In this document: piece by piece, positions 1 through 7,828 of the stretch
Position numbering within the stretch: position 1 is the first letter of the stretch
Layout of the letters: each line of letters begins with the position of its first letter
Source of the DNA: Pseudomonadota bacterium
GTDB lineage: Bacteria; Hydrothermota; 32-111; QNBC01
NCBI GenBank assembly: GCA_011682715.1
Contig: JAACEC010000071.1
Coordinates: 1-10,560, forward strand
Length of the DNA: 10,560 nt
Reading direction: 5' to 3'
Made by a program: the position numbers and the translations under genes
Notes under the pieces: model-generated
Told to the model about the DNA's origin: nothing
The model's database searches: none
What the model saw: the letters and a program-made list of their open reading frames with translations, nothing else

Positions 1-414
1 TTCAATATGATGACCGCCAGTTGGGGAGCCTTTGGTATCTTATGGAATAAACCTATTGCCCTTGTTTTTATACGACACAACAGGTACACTTTGAAATTTA
101 TGGAAGAAAATCAATTATTTTCCCTTTCCTTTTTTCCTGAAAGATACAGAGAAACTCTTAAATTTTACGGAACAAAATCGGGAAGGGAACTCAATAAAAT
201 GAAGGCAACAGGGCTGAATCCCATATTTACCGAAGACAATGGGATTTATTATGAAGAGGCAAATCTTGTTTTTGTCTGCAAAAAGCTCTATTTCTCCGAC
301 ATAAACGAAGAAATTCCTACGGATATAATAAAAAAATACTACACTGACAACATTTTTCACAGAATGTTTATAGGGGAAATTGGAACATGTCTCCAAAAAA
401 TGGGAGATATTTGA
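1..414 (+). CDS. Flavin reductase family protein (FMN-binding split barrel), 5'-truncated by window edge
   Basis: The reading frame is open from base 1 and ends with TGA at 412-414, leaving 137 visible residues; the N-terminal part lies outside the window, so the ATG at 7 is internal. The visible start reads NMMTASWGAFGILWNKP, the typical flavin/phosphate-contacting segment of the flavin reductase-like family (NmMTasWG...w.kP), followed by a segment beginning 'IRHNRYTLKFMEEN' that fits the Thr-x-x-x-[IL] strand-turn region. Such proteins bind FMN and act as NAD(P)H:flavin oxidoreductases or as flavoredoxin-like electron carriers in anaerobes; family members are about 170-200 residues, so roughly 40-60 residues are missing. 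It is cytoplasmic, with no membrane segments. It converges on the MFS gene with only 8 nt between stop codons and no clear terminator. Family assignment is fairly secure; substrate and electron donor are unknown. Confidence 0.85.
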   Translation, partial: FNMMTASWGAFGILWNKPIALVFIRHNRYTLKFMEENQLFSLSFFPERYRETLKFYGTKSGRELNKMKATGLNPIFTEDNGIYYEEANLVFVCKKLYFSDINEEIPTDIIKKYYTDNIFHRMFIGEIGTCLQKMGDI

Positions 415-422
415 CAATCGAT

Positions 423-1625
423 CTATTCAATTACATAAGAAAATACGGTAATTGCAAACGCAATAACGGAAGCAAGTGTAAAAAGCCCTGCATATGAGAT
501 ATATCTAATTATATATCCCGCTAAAGGTGGGGATATCAGAAAAGGAACAAGCATTGTATTAAAAAAACCGAGATAGAGCTGACGATTTTCTCCCGGAGCA
601 ATTGCAAGAAGAGAATTCAGATAGCCCGTGTTCATCCCCGTTATACCCGCACCGAGGAACACAAAAGGTATTAGCAGAAACAGATAATTAATTCCGAATT
701 TTACACCTACGATTGTTAAAATCGCCGTTAAAAACAGGCTTATCGAACTTAATCTGATAACCACGGCATTCAAATTCCTGTTTGAAAGTCTGCTCCATAC
801 CAAATTTGACAAAACATACCCCGTCATTTGAGCGATTATAAAATATCCCACGTATGAATCGGGTAGATTGAAACTTCTTTTTATATAAATTATGTAAAAG
901 GGAACTGACATAAAAAAGAGGGCAAAGAGGGCACGAATTACGAAAAGTGTCTTAAATTTTTTATCTTTTACAAATATCTCGATTCCGTTCTTAAAAAATG
1001 ATTTGTATCCCCTACTTTCCCTCACATTTGTTTCGGGAGGTTCGTTAACGGCTGAAAAACATGAAACGGCCACAAATACACCGATGGATGCAATCAAAAA
1101 CAAAATTGCATAATTTTTCGGAAACGCTACTTTCCCTAAAATCACTTTGGCCGCATATCCCCCGATTAGAGCCAAAATACCACCTATACCCATTCTAAGC
1201 CCCCAGAACGATCCCCTCCTTCTCGGCGGAATCACTTTTGAAACAATATCCATAAAAGATATCCCGGCCACTCCACCTCCGAGGAGATAAACACTGTATA
1301 ACAGTAGAAATATAACCAAATAATGACTTATATTTCTTGCTCTATATGTTAGAATCGCAATCAAAAATATAACTCCTGATCTTATGTATGAGGGAATTAC
1401 GTACATAAACTTCTTGTACTTTTTATCCTCGAGATATCTCGCTACAAAGGCTTGAGGCAACTGCCAGCCGGTAGCTTCAATTGCAGCTACAAGTCCCAAA
1501 ATAAAAGATGAAGAGGTGAAATTCGAAATAAAAACAGGAAGAACTGTTGATGAACTTATGAATGTGGCACTAAAAAAGAATAAAATCCCGTTTATAACAC
1601 CCAGAATAAAATTTTTATTTTTCAT
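423..1625 (-). CDS. Major facilitator superfamily transporter
   Basis: This is a 400-residue, very hydrophobic protein with about 12 predicted membrane segments in two halves, separated by a polar central loop (around VNEPPETNVRESRGYKSFF). The loop after the second segment has the basic/acidic pattern ARYLEDKKYKK, like the MFS loop 2-3 motif, and RRRGSFWGLRMG lies near the fourth segment. It should be an inner-membrane secondary transporter; the substrate cannot be inferred. I choose the ATG at 1625 (MKNKNF...). An in-frame ATG at 1658 would add MGATLVAPLFY, but those codons are the stem and U-tract of an intrinsic terminator, so they are unlikely to be translated. No Shine-Dalgarno is visible before 1625. 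The gene follows the lipoprotein gene on the same strand and may be reached by terminator read-through or by a weak local promoter (TATAAT at 1662-1667). Confidence 0.82.
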   Translation of the reverse strand: MKNKNFILGVINGILFFFSATFISSSTVLPVFISNFTSSSFILGLVAAIEATGWQLPQAFVARYLEDKKYKKFMYVIPSYIRSGVIFLIAILTYRARNISHYLVIFLLLYSVYLLGGGVAGISFMDIVSKVIPPRRRGSFWGLRMGIGGILALIGGYAAKVILGKVAFPKNYAILFLIASIGVFVAVSCFSAVNEPPETNVRESRGYKSFFKNGIEIFVKDKKFKTLFVIRALFALFFMSVPFYIIYIKRSFNLPDSYVGYFIIAQMTGYVLSNLVWSRLSNRNLNAVVIRLSSISLFLTAILTIVGVKFGINYLFLLIPFVFLGAGITGMNTGYLNSLLAIAPGENRQLYLGFFNTMLVPFLISPPLAGYIIRYISYAGLFTLASVIAFAITVFSYVIE

Positions 1626-1627
1626 AT

Positions 1628-1656
1628 AAAAAAGGGGAGCAACAAGTGTTGCTCCC
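1628..1656 (-). terminator. Intrinsic terminator after the 16S/tRNA/lipoprotein unit
   Basis: On the minus strand GGGAGCAAC (1656-1648) pairs perfectly with GTTGCTCCC (1643-1635) across a 4-nt loop, followed after one C by six T residues (1633-1628). This is a textbook rho-independent terminator, 12 nt past the lipoprotein stop codon. It is the first terminator I can see downstream of the 16S promoters, so it is the likely end of that transcription unit. Unusually, it abuts the start of the MFS gene at 1625 with only 2 nt between the T-tract and the ATG. Confidence 0.88.
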
Positions 1657-1661
1657 ATCCG

Positions 1662-1667
1662 ATTATA
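1662..1667 (-). promoter_or_regulatory. Possible -10 box for the MFS gene
   Basis: A perfect TATAAT is present on the minus strand just after the lipoprotein stop. No good -35 box is found 16-18 nt upstream and there is no extended TG. If active, it would start a transcript near 1655 whose leader is the terminator hairpin. It may be a chance match. Confidence 0.25.
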
Positions 1668-1668
1668 C

Positions 1669-2496
1669 TTATCTCTCTACCATGAACCGTGTTTGTACTC
1701 CGTTATCCCAATCCTCGTATCCACCGTGCCCCGTTGAATCCCAATAGATGTACCAAACAAGATGGTTTTGATCCGGAGAATTTGTATCATAGTATTTTAT
1801 CCAACCTGTTGAACCGTTTTGTTCCGAGTGTATCTGTAAATATGCATCAGAAGCCTGAATACTTAAATCTTCATCGCCATTTACATTGGTTACATACTTA
1901 ATGTACATTATTAGAGAATCATCGAGTGATCCACTATAGAGCCACCAGGAACCGGCCGAATTATCAGTTGCAATATCCCATTTCCAACTCATAACAGGAT
2001 AACTACCATTATCATCGTATGGCGGAATAATGCTATCATCATAAATTGTCCATTGTCCTGTGTATCCGTCAACAGACGTTCTTCCATTCATCAGTAAGAA
2101 ATTATTCCAAACATAGCTCGAATAGTCCCCATTTACATACACGGACCAATTGTAATAGTCACCGTCCTGAGTTGCAACCCATCTGACACTCCAAATCCCT
2201 GCACTGTCACTCCATTGCCATTTACCGGAATTATAGGTTCCGTCATCCCAATTTTCGGGGGAATATCCGGAAAATGCATTCGTATATGCACTTAATAATG
2301 TACTATACGAGCCTACCATTAAAGATGCCGTTTGAGCATGTCCCGTTGTATCCTCTTGAACCGCAGCATCACTCGGTCCTGTCATCTGTATGTTTACTTC
2401 TTTGGGTTCTGCAGGTTTTTGTGGTTCTTTATTGAATAAAGAACATCCGGACACAACAAATAATATTACCAGTGCAATTGCAAGTAATTTCTTCAT
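1669..2496 (-). CDS. Tryptophan/tyrosine-rich secreted lipoprotein of unknown function
   Basis: The 275-residue product starts with a lipoprotein signal: two lysines, a hydrophobic stretch, then lipobox VSGC with the lipidated cysteine at residue 18. A Pro/Glu/Lys-rich tether follows (about 22-35). The mature part is unusually rich in aromatic residues: 16 Trp overall, many Tyr, and repeated short aromatic-polar units such as GKWQW, GIWSVRWVA, YNWSVYVNG and GYTGQWTIYDDS, which look like alternating beta strands. There are no membrane segments after the signal. I do not recognise the family; a beta-sandwich or beta-propeller-like envelope protein, possibly ligand or carbohydrate binding, is inference only. 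GGAGGT lies at 2506-2501, 4 nt before the ATG, which fixes the start. The gene begins only 29 nt after the 3' end of tRNA-Ala, leaving no room for its own promoter, so it should be transcribed with the tRNA and 16S. An intrinsic terminator follows. Confidence 0.85.
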   Translation of the reverse strand: MKKLLAIALVILFVVSGCSLFNKEPQKPAEPKEVNIQMTGPSDAAVQEDTTGHAQTASLMVGSYSTLLSAYTNAFSGYSPENWDDGTYNSGKWQWSDSAGIWSVRWVATQDGDYYNWSVYVNGDYSSYVWNNFLLMNGRTSVDGYTGQWTIYDDSIIPPYDDNGSYPVMSWKWDIATDNSAGSWWLYSGSLDDSLIMYIKYVTNVNGDEDLSIQASDAYLQIHSEQNGSTGWIKYYDTNSPDQNHLVWYIYWDSTGHGGYEDWDNGVQTRFMVER

Positions 2497-2525
2497 AAAT
2501 ACCTCCGTTTAAATTTTTGGAAAAG

Positions 2526-2598
2526 TGGAGATAGCCGGACTCGAACCGGCGACCTCCTGCTTGCAAAGCAGGCGTTCTCCCAGCTGAACTATATCCCC
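2526..2598 (-). tRNA. tRNA-Ala (anticodon TGC)
   Basis: A 73-nt cloverleaf is visible on the minus strand. The acceptor GGGGATA pairs with TATCTCC, giving the G3:U70 pair that is the main alanine identity element, with discriminator A73. The D-arm is TAGTTCAGCTGGGAGAAC-like, the anticodon stem CCTGC/GCAGG encloses loop TTTGCAA (anticodon at 2565-2563), and the T-arm is GCCGG-TTCGAGT-CCGGC. The 3' CCA is not encoded (genomic sequence continues ACTTTT), so CCA must be added. The 5' ten nucleotides overlap the end of the upstream protein gene, including its stop codon. The lipoprotein gene starts 29 nt downstream. Confidence 0.97.
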
Positions 2599-3758
2599 GC
2601 AAGGTTATCTATAAGGTTATCTATATGGTAATAAAATCTTAATTGAAGAGGAATATTGAATTTACCGCTCTCAACGGATTGTAAAATATTTTCAATGAGC
2701 TGTTCACCGCCAACAATAACGGAAATATCTCCATTATTATAGCCTACGCCCGCATTATATAAAAAATTCGACTTTTTTTCAAGTGTTTTTTTGCCGTTCA
2801 CACTACTTTGTATAATTTTATAATTATAATTCCCGAAAACGCTCATATAAAGATTTTTATAGAGATTTATATTGATTCGATAATCCACATTTGGCAGTAA
2901 CTGTCCTTTTTCGGAAATATCGCTTGTGTCACCACTGTTATCGTAGGACTGAACCCCTGAAAAAGAATAAACATAGGATGCATTTAACTTTATATCCGCA
3001 AAATCGGCATAACTCCTGCTCCAACTGATCCCGGGGTTCAAACCGTATCCCGTGGAATAAATTTCTTTTCCGTTGTAAACGGCAACAGAATCACTGTAAA
3101 TAAAATTAAGAACATTGCTCAAGCCCAAAACATAGAAATCAAAAATGTTCTCGTTATCCTTTATTGTAGCCATCATATTTAACTCGTAACCAGGTCTGTT
3201 GTCGTTTTCCGATATGTTACCGTTTATACTTCTGCCGCACATTAACTTTTCTATTTTGATCCCCATATTGAGATCAACGGTTTTCTCACCCATATCTAAA
3301 CTGCTTCCCATTCCGCCCATATAAACAATATCGCTTAATCCGACATTACTACTGTCTCCGCCGAAGCCGCTGTTGGTAAAGGAAAACCCCAATGAATATT
3401 TCCATCTTCGGGCTTTATATCCGAAAATAAAATCGGTCATATTCATATTTTGGAATTCGGGCATAACATCGTATATAATTGTATCTATGGTTTTTCTGTA
3501 ATTCGATACATAAAAGGAATAGTGTGATATATTCAAATTTAAGGCTAAGTTATAATCATTATCATAACTCAATTTGCCGAACATAAAACCGTTTTCGTTT
3601 ACCATTGAAGGGAAATAGCGAATTATAGCATTATCAGAACTTGAAATAAAGTTCCCCTCCGTTAATCCTATCTTTCTATTAAAATAATTTTGCCCAAAAA
3701 TAAAATTAACCGCAAAAAGTGCGATTATAAACATGATTGATATCTTTCCTGATCTCAT
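2589..3758 (-). CDS. Secreted beta-rich protein, probable outer-membrane beta-barrel, located between tRNA-Ile and tRNA-Ala
   Basis: This 389-residue protein has a Sec signal peptide (basic MRSGK, hydrophobic core to about residue 21, probable cleavage in FG-QN). The rest shows no helical membrane spans but many strand-like stretches of alternating polar and hydrophobic residues ending in aromatics (LALNLNISHYSFYVSNY, KYSLGFSFTNSGFGG, INLYKNLYMSVFGNYNYK), a pattern typical of outer-membrane barrels. Near the C-terminus FNIPLQLRFYYHI would fit a final strand, followed by a 10-residue tail. I do not recognise a named family. AAGGAGA at 3769-3763 supports the ATG at 3758. The start is 19 nt after tRNA-Ile, and the TAG stop (2591-2589) is inside tRNA-Ala, so it must be co-transcribed with both tRNAs and probably with 16S rRNA. 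Very high expression, as for a major porin or surface protein, is inferred from that position. Confidence 0.85.
   Translation of the reverse strand: MRSGKISIMFIIALFAVNFIFGQNYFNRKIGLTEGNFISSSDNAIIRYFPSMVNENGFMFGKLSYDNDYNLALNLNISHYSFYVSNYRKTIDTIIYDVMPEFQNMNMTDFIFGYKARRWKYSLGFSFTNSGFGGDSSNVGLSDIVYMGGMGSSLDMGEKTVDLNMGIKIEKLMCGRSINGNISENDNRPGYELNMMATIKDNENIFDFYVLGLSNVLNFIYSDSVAVYNGKEIYSTGYGLNPGISWSRSYADFADIKLNASYVYSFSGVQSYDNSGDTSDISEKGQLLPNVDYRININLYKNLYMSVFGNYNYKIIQSSVNGKKTLEKKSNFLYNAGVGYNNGDISVIVGGEQLIENILQSVESGKFNIPLQLRFYYHIDNLIDNLAGI
2601..2624. repeat. 12-bp perfect tandem duplication
   Basis: The unit AAGGTTATCTAT occurs twice head to tail at 2601-2612 and 2613-2624. On the coding (minus) strand it is in frame and gives IDNL-IDNL in the C-terminal tail of the beta-rich protein. 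It lies just upstream of tRNA-Ala. Confidence 0.9.
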
Positions 3759-3777
3759 TCTGTCTCCTTAAGATGAA

Positions 3778-3851
<74 letters not shown>

Positions 3852-3868
3852 GATATGTTAAAACAAAA

Positions 3869-3881
3869 AACGTGCACTACC
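3869..3881. repeat. 16S processing stem, 3' arm
   Basis: AACGTGCACTACC here is the exact reverse complement of 5508-5520, on the other side of 16S rRNA. In the transcript the two arms form a 13-bp perfect helix that loops out 16S, as expected for an RNase III processing stem. Partial pairing continues on both sides of the perfect core (for example TTCCAGA against TCTGGGA). Confidence 0.85.
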
Positions 3882-3900
3882 TTCCAGAATTTTTCCATAG

Positions 3901-5467
<1,567 letters not shown>

Positions 5468-5507
5468 ATAATTTTGGGTTTTTAAAGATAATTTTTTATC
5501 TGGGATT

Positions 5508-5520
5508 GGTAGTGCACGTT
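5508..5520. repeat. 16S processing stem, 5' arm
   Basis: GGTAGTGCACGTT is the exact reverse complement of 3869-3881. It lies in the 16S leader, about 40 nt before the mature 5' end and between the boxA-like element and 16S. The exact match between the two flanks argues that both belong to one native rRNA transcript. Confidence 0.85.
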
Positions 5521-5535
5521 AATTTTCAAAGATCA
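5521..5535 (-). promoter_or_regulatory. boxA-like antitermination element in the 16S leader
   Basis: The minus strand reads TGATCTTTGAAAATT, close to bacterial rRNA boxA sequences (TGCTCTTTgAAAAcT type), the site where NusB/NusE assemble the rRNA antitermination complex. Its position, downstream of P2 and before the processing stem, is the usual one. An antitermination complex formed here could help polymerase run through 16S, both tRNAs and both protein genes. Confidence 0.6.
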
Positions 5536-5550
5536 TCATTACAGTTTTTT

Positions 5551-5579
5551 ATGATACCAAAAATTCTCTTGGATGTCAA
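5551..5579 (-). promoter_or_regulatory. rRNA promoter P2
   Basis: On the minus strand TTGACA (5579-5574) and TATCAT (5556-5551) are separated by 17 nt: a consensus -35 and a -10 with one mismatch. The predicted start is near 5544, giving a leader of about 77 nt that carries boxA and the 5' processing arm. Confidence 0.75.
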
Positions 5580-5627
5580 GCGACAATTTGATACTTCAAA
5601 GAAACATATTTCAAAAAACGCTTGGAT

Positions 5628-5655
5628 ATTATATCAGAAACCGTCGTTTTGTCAA
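5628..5655 (-). promoter_or_regulatory. rRNA promoter P1 with AT-rich upstream element
   Basis: On the minus strand TTGACA (5655-5650) and TATAAT (5633-5628) are both perfect, with a 16-nt spacer. Immediately upstream is an A/T tract (GAAAAATTATAAAAAAAGG, 5675-5657) of the kind that acts as an UP element for the RNA polymerase alpha subunit. Two tandem promoters before 16S resemble the P1/P2 layout of many rRNA operons. P1 lies 80 nt past the amidohydrolase stop codon. No hairpin terminator is seen between them. Confidence 0.85.
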
Positions 5656-5735
5656 GCCTTTTTTTATAATTTTTCAAATAAATTCGTCTTTTTATTTTTA
5701 CTCCATGCAAGTGTCTCAATACCAGGATTTATACC

Positions 5736-6962
5736 CTATCTCTTTCGCAATATTTTTCCTTCTCCTATTACAACCTTAGGATAGGATCCGAGATAAAGCG
5801 GATGGTCGTTCCATACGAGAAGGCTTGCTATTTTACCTTTCTCAACGGTGCCGAGTATATCGTCGATTCCCAAAATTTTGGCATTTTTATACGTAATCAA
5901 CGATATCGCTTCGTAATCCTTCATTCCGAAAATCATAAAAAATTTCAATGTATCCCTCAAAGTAACCGTATGAATTACTGGGTGATCACTCATTAGTCCG
6001 AAAAATGCCTTCGATTTCATCAAGATCTGAGTATTTTGGTAATATGCGTGCTTTAATTCGACCTTGTAACCGACAGAACCCAACGGTCCGTATACCACGG
6101 GAATATTGTTTTTACCAAGCTTGTCAAAGGTGTCTTTGAAATATACGTCTCCCGTATGATCTGCTGTTGCTTTCAGATTATATTTCTTCACTAGCTCTAT
6201 GAGATAAAGTACATCATCATCTCTGTGAACATGAACTTTGGCAACCTTTTTCCCCGAAAGCAGTTCGAGCACGGCATTCTCTTCCCCGGAAAATTCTAAC
6301 TTGTACTCTTCGTTAATCAAATCCATTTCCCTTTTATATCCGGCTTTGGACAATTTCTTCTCTTTCTTTTTTTGCTCCAATTCAATTACTTTCCTCTCCT
6401 TCTCCAACTCGGCTTTTTTCTTTTTCGCAATTACCTCGTCGAAAAATTTCTCAAGAAGAGCATATACTCCCATTCTCGTATTGGGACGCTCTCCTTTCCA
6501 ATCTGTTGTCGAGCGGGGGTTATACCCCAGAGCCATCTTATATCCGTAATCCTTTATCACCGCTTCATCTCTGTACTTTGCAAAATTCCTTATCACTTTG
6601 GCTTTCCCGCCGAGAACATTCCCGCTTCCGGGAACGACACAACAGTAAAGGACACCAAAATCCACGGCGTCTTTGAAGGCTCTATCATCAAAATAGATGC
6701 TGTTTATAGGGTCGTTAAGAGGAAGAATTTGACCTAGCGTATCGTTAGTTTCCGATTCCTGATACGGCTCTCCTTCCCTGTCCATTCCTATATGAGCATG
6801 AGCATCGACTATGGCGGGGGTTACATATCCTTCATAATCGCTTTTCAGCTTCTTTTTTAGTACATCGACTATTTTTCCATTCTCCAGAACAACAGTCATA
6901 TCATCCTTCTTGCCTATGCCGTCGAATAATGTTTTTGCCCTTATCACTATCTGCTTTTTCAT
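5736..6962 (-). CDS. Imidazolonepropionase-like amidohydrolase with a charged coiled-coil insertion
   Basis: The 408-residue product has the metal-dependent hydrolase layout. A small N-terminal beta part leads to VDAHAHIG (metal ligands H55 and H57), then VVPGSGNVLGGKAKVIR, NPRSTTDWKGERPNTRMG, HVHRDDD (H244/H246), ATADHTGD (H269) and the late metal ligand in MSDHPV (D326). The C-terminal beta part ends in GTVEKGKIASLLVWNDHP, typical of this superfamily (COG1228-like). Such enzymes hydrolyse cyclic amides or dipeptide-like substrates in the cytoplasm; the true substrate is unknown and it need not act in histidine degradation, as no hut genes are nearby. Residues about 172-222 form a Lys/Glu-rich heptad-like segment before the HVHR strand. 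GGAGG at 6973-6969, 6 nt upstream, supports the ATG at 6962. It has its own likely promoter and is divergent from the DUF3467 gene. Confidence 0.85.
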   Translation of the reverse strand: MKKQIVIRAKTLFDGIGKKDDMTVVLENGKIVDVLKKKLKSDYEGYVTPAIVDAHAHIGMDREGEPYQESETNDTLGQILPLNDPINSIYFDDRAFKDAVDFGVLYCCVVPGSGNVLGGKAKVIRNFAKYRDEAVIKDYGYKMALGYNPRSTTDWKGERPNTRMGVYALLEKFFDEVIAKKKKAELEKERKVIELEQKKKEKKLSKAGYKREMDLINEEYKLEFSGEENAVLELLSGKKVAKVHVHRDDDVLYLIELVKKYNLKATADHTGDVYFKDTFDKLGKNNIPVVYGPLGSVGYKVELKHAYYQNTQILMKSKAFFGLMSDHPVIHTVTLRDTLKFFMIFGMKDYEAISLITYKNAKILGIDDILGTVEKGKIASLLVWNDHPLYLGSYPKVVIGEGKILRKR

Positions 6963-6986
6963 ATATAGCCTCCGATTATTTTTCTT

Positions 6987-7014
6987 ATTTTACATTATTT
7001 AATATTTTTTTCAA
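6987..7014 (-). promoter_or_regulatory. Probable promoter of the amidohydrolase gene
   Basis: On the minus strand TTGAAA (7014-7009) and TAAAAT (6992-6987) are separated by 16 nt, each with one mismatch to consensus. The predicted start is about 20 nt before the ATG at 6962, leaving room for the GGAGG site. The region is AT-rich, so chance matches are possible. Confidence 0.5.
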
Positions 7015-7042
7015 CCCAATTGGGGAATTTACCATTAAAGAA

Positions 7043-7071
7043 TTGACATCGGATACATTAAGATATATATT
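7043..7071 (+). promoter_or_regulatory. Probable promoter of the DUF3467 gene
   Basis: TTGACA (7043-7048) and TATATT (7066-7071) are separated by 17 nt. The start would be near 7078, just before AGGAGGT at 7081, giving a very short leader. It is back to back with the amidohydrolase promoter. Confidence 0.65.
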
Positions 7072-7090
7072 TATGCACATAGGAGGTAAC

Positions 7091-7374
7091 ATGGAACAAA
7101 AGAAGATAAATATAAAATTGGAAAAGGAACAAGCGGAAGGAATCTACTCCAATATCGTCATAGTCTCCCATCTCCCTCGGAATTTATAATGGACTTTGCA
7201 AGAATAATGCCAGGCATCAATGAAGCGAAGGTTTACTCTCGCATCGTAATGACTCCGCAAAATGCAAAGATGTTTCTGAAAACGATGGAAGACAACATAA
7301 AGAGATATGAAAAACAGTTCGGGGAAATCAAGGTTTTGAACAATAAAGAACAAAATATAGGTTTTACACCTTAA
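7091..7374 (+). CDS. DUF3467 family protein, frameshifted in this sequence
   Basis: The ATG at 7091 follows a strong AGGAGGT site (7081-7087). The first frame gives MEQKKINIKLEKEQAEGIYSNIVIVSH, then runs out of frame and stops at 7187-7189. The -1 frame continues with PSEFIMDFARIMPG and then AKVYSRIVMTPQNAKMFLKTMEDNI...YEKQFGEIK, to a stop at 7372-7374. The joined product matches the small DUF3467 family (AEGxYSNlaiishsxsEFvlDFiriMPG...aKvksRIilTPehAKrll...L.dNi..YE..fGeI) along its whole length. Adding one T at CCCAT-CTCCC (about 7169-7176) gives SHSPSEF and a 94-residue protein of normal family size. The function of the family is unknown. The shift is probably a sequence error in a TT run, though a real mutation is possible. 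The 3' end overlaps the end of the convergent QueT gene by 11 nt. Confidence 0.85.
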
Positions 7375-7828
7375 TTTTTATTTTGTACTTTATCAACCAA
7401 TAGAGAAACAATCCCAGTCCCCCTGCCGAGATGAGCTCTCCGATAAAAATCGTAAAGACGAGAAAAAGATACGGTGTATGTGTCAGAAAAGTCAGATATG
7501 CACTAACACCGAGACTATTTAGGACGATGGGGGAAACCGGAGCAAGAAACGGCGATATTTTTTTCCCTATGTAATATGACAAAATTGCAGCAACAAGCGT
7601 TATGAAACTGCCCAAAAATATATCCCAGGGACCGAATCCCCCGGCGATGTTCGCAATCATACAACCGATAAAAAGCCCAGGAATTGCAGCGGGATCAAAA
7701 ACGGGAAGAACGGTCAACATCTCACTTATTCTTACTTGAATCGGACCATAGCTAATCGGAGCAAAAATTAAAGTAAGCGAAATATAAAGTGCGCTAATCA
7801 GAGAAGCTTTTACCAGGTACTTTACCAT
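7364..7828 (-). CDS. queT: QueT-family queuosine-precursor transporter
   Basis: The 154-residue membrane protein has about five hydrophobic segments. It carries the QueT family signature: ALYISLTLIFAPISYGPIQVRISEMLTVLPVFDPAAIPGL (residues about 14-52), then GCMIANIAGGFGPWDIFLGSFITLVAA and IVLNSLGVSAY. QueT proteins are thought to be the substrate-binding (S) component of an ECF-type transporter for queuosine precursors such as preQ1; the shared energising EcfA/A'/T module is not in this window. The start codon overlaps the DUF3307 stop in ATATGGTAA (7-nt gene overlap) and lacks a Shine-Dalgarno, so translation is probably coupled to the upstream gene. No preQ1 riboswitch is visible in the 83-nt leader region before the first gene of the group. 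The length is normal for the family. Confidence 0.9.
   Translation of the reverse strand: MVKYLVKASLISALYISLTLIFAPISYGPIQVRISEMLTVLPVFDPAAIPGLFIGCMIANIAGGFGPWDIFLGSFITLVAAILSYYIGKKISPFLAPVSPIVLNSLGVSAYLTFLTHTPYLFLVFTIFIGELISAGGLGLFLYWLIKYKIKIKV

Noticed and set aside
115..417. Minus-strand open frame of 100 codons opposite the flavin reductase
   Set aside because: Shadow of a well supported gene, with no ribosome site or recognisable product.
1626..1658. N-terminal extension MGATLVAPLFY of the MFS protein
   Set aside because: Its codons are the stem and T-tract of a perfect intrinsic terminator, and MFS proteins of this type begin near the next methionine.
5506..5784. Plus-strand open frames over the 16S leader and promoters
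   Set aside because: They cover P1, P2, boxA and the processing arm, are AT-rich by composition, and run into the amidohydrolase gene antisense.
6238..6737. Plus-strand frames rich in Phe/Ser
   Set aside because: They are the antisense shadow of the Lys/Glu-rich amidohydrolase segment.
7144..7353. Minus-strand open frame opposite DUF3467
   Set aside because: Antisense shadow; the plus strand has strong family motifs and a strong ribosome site.
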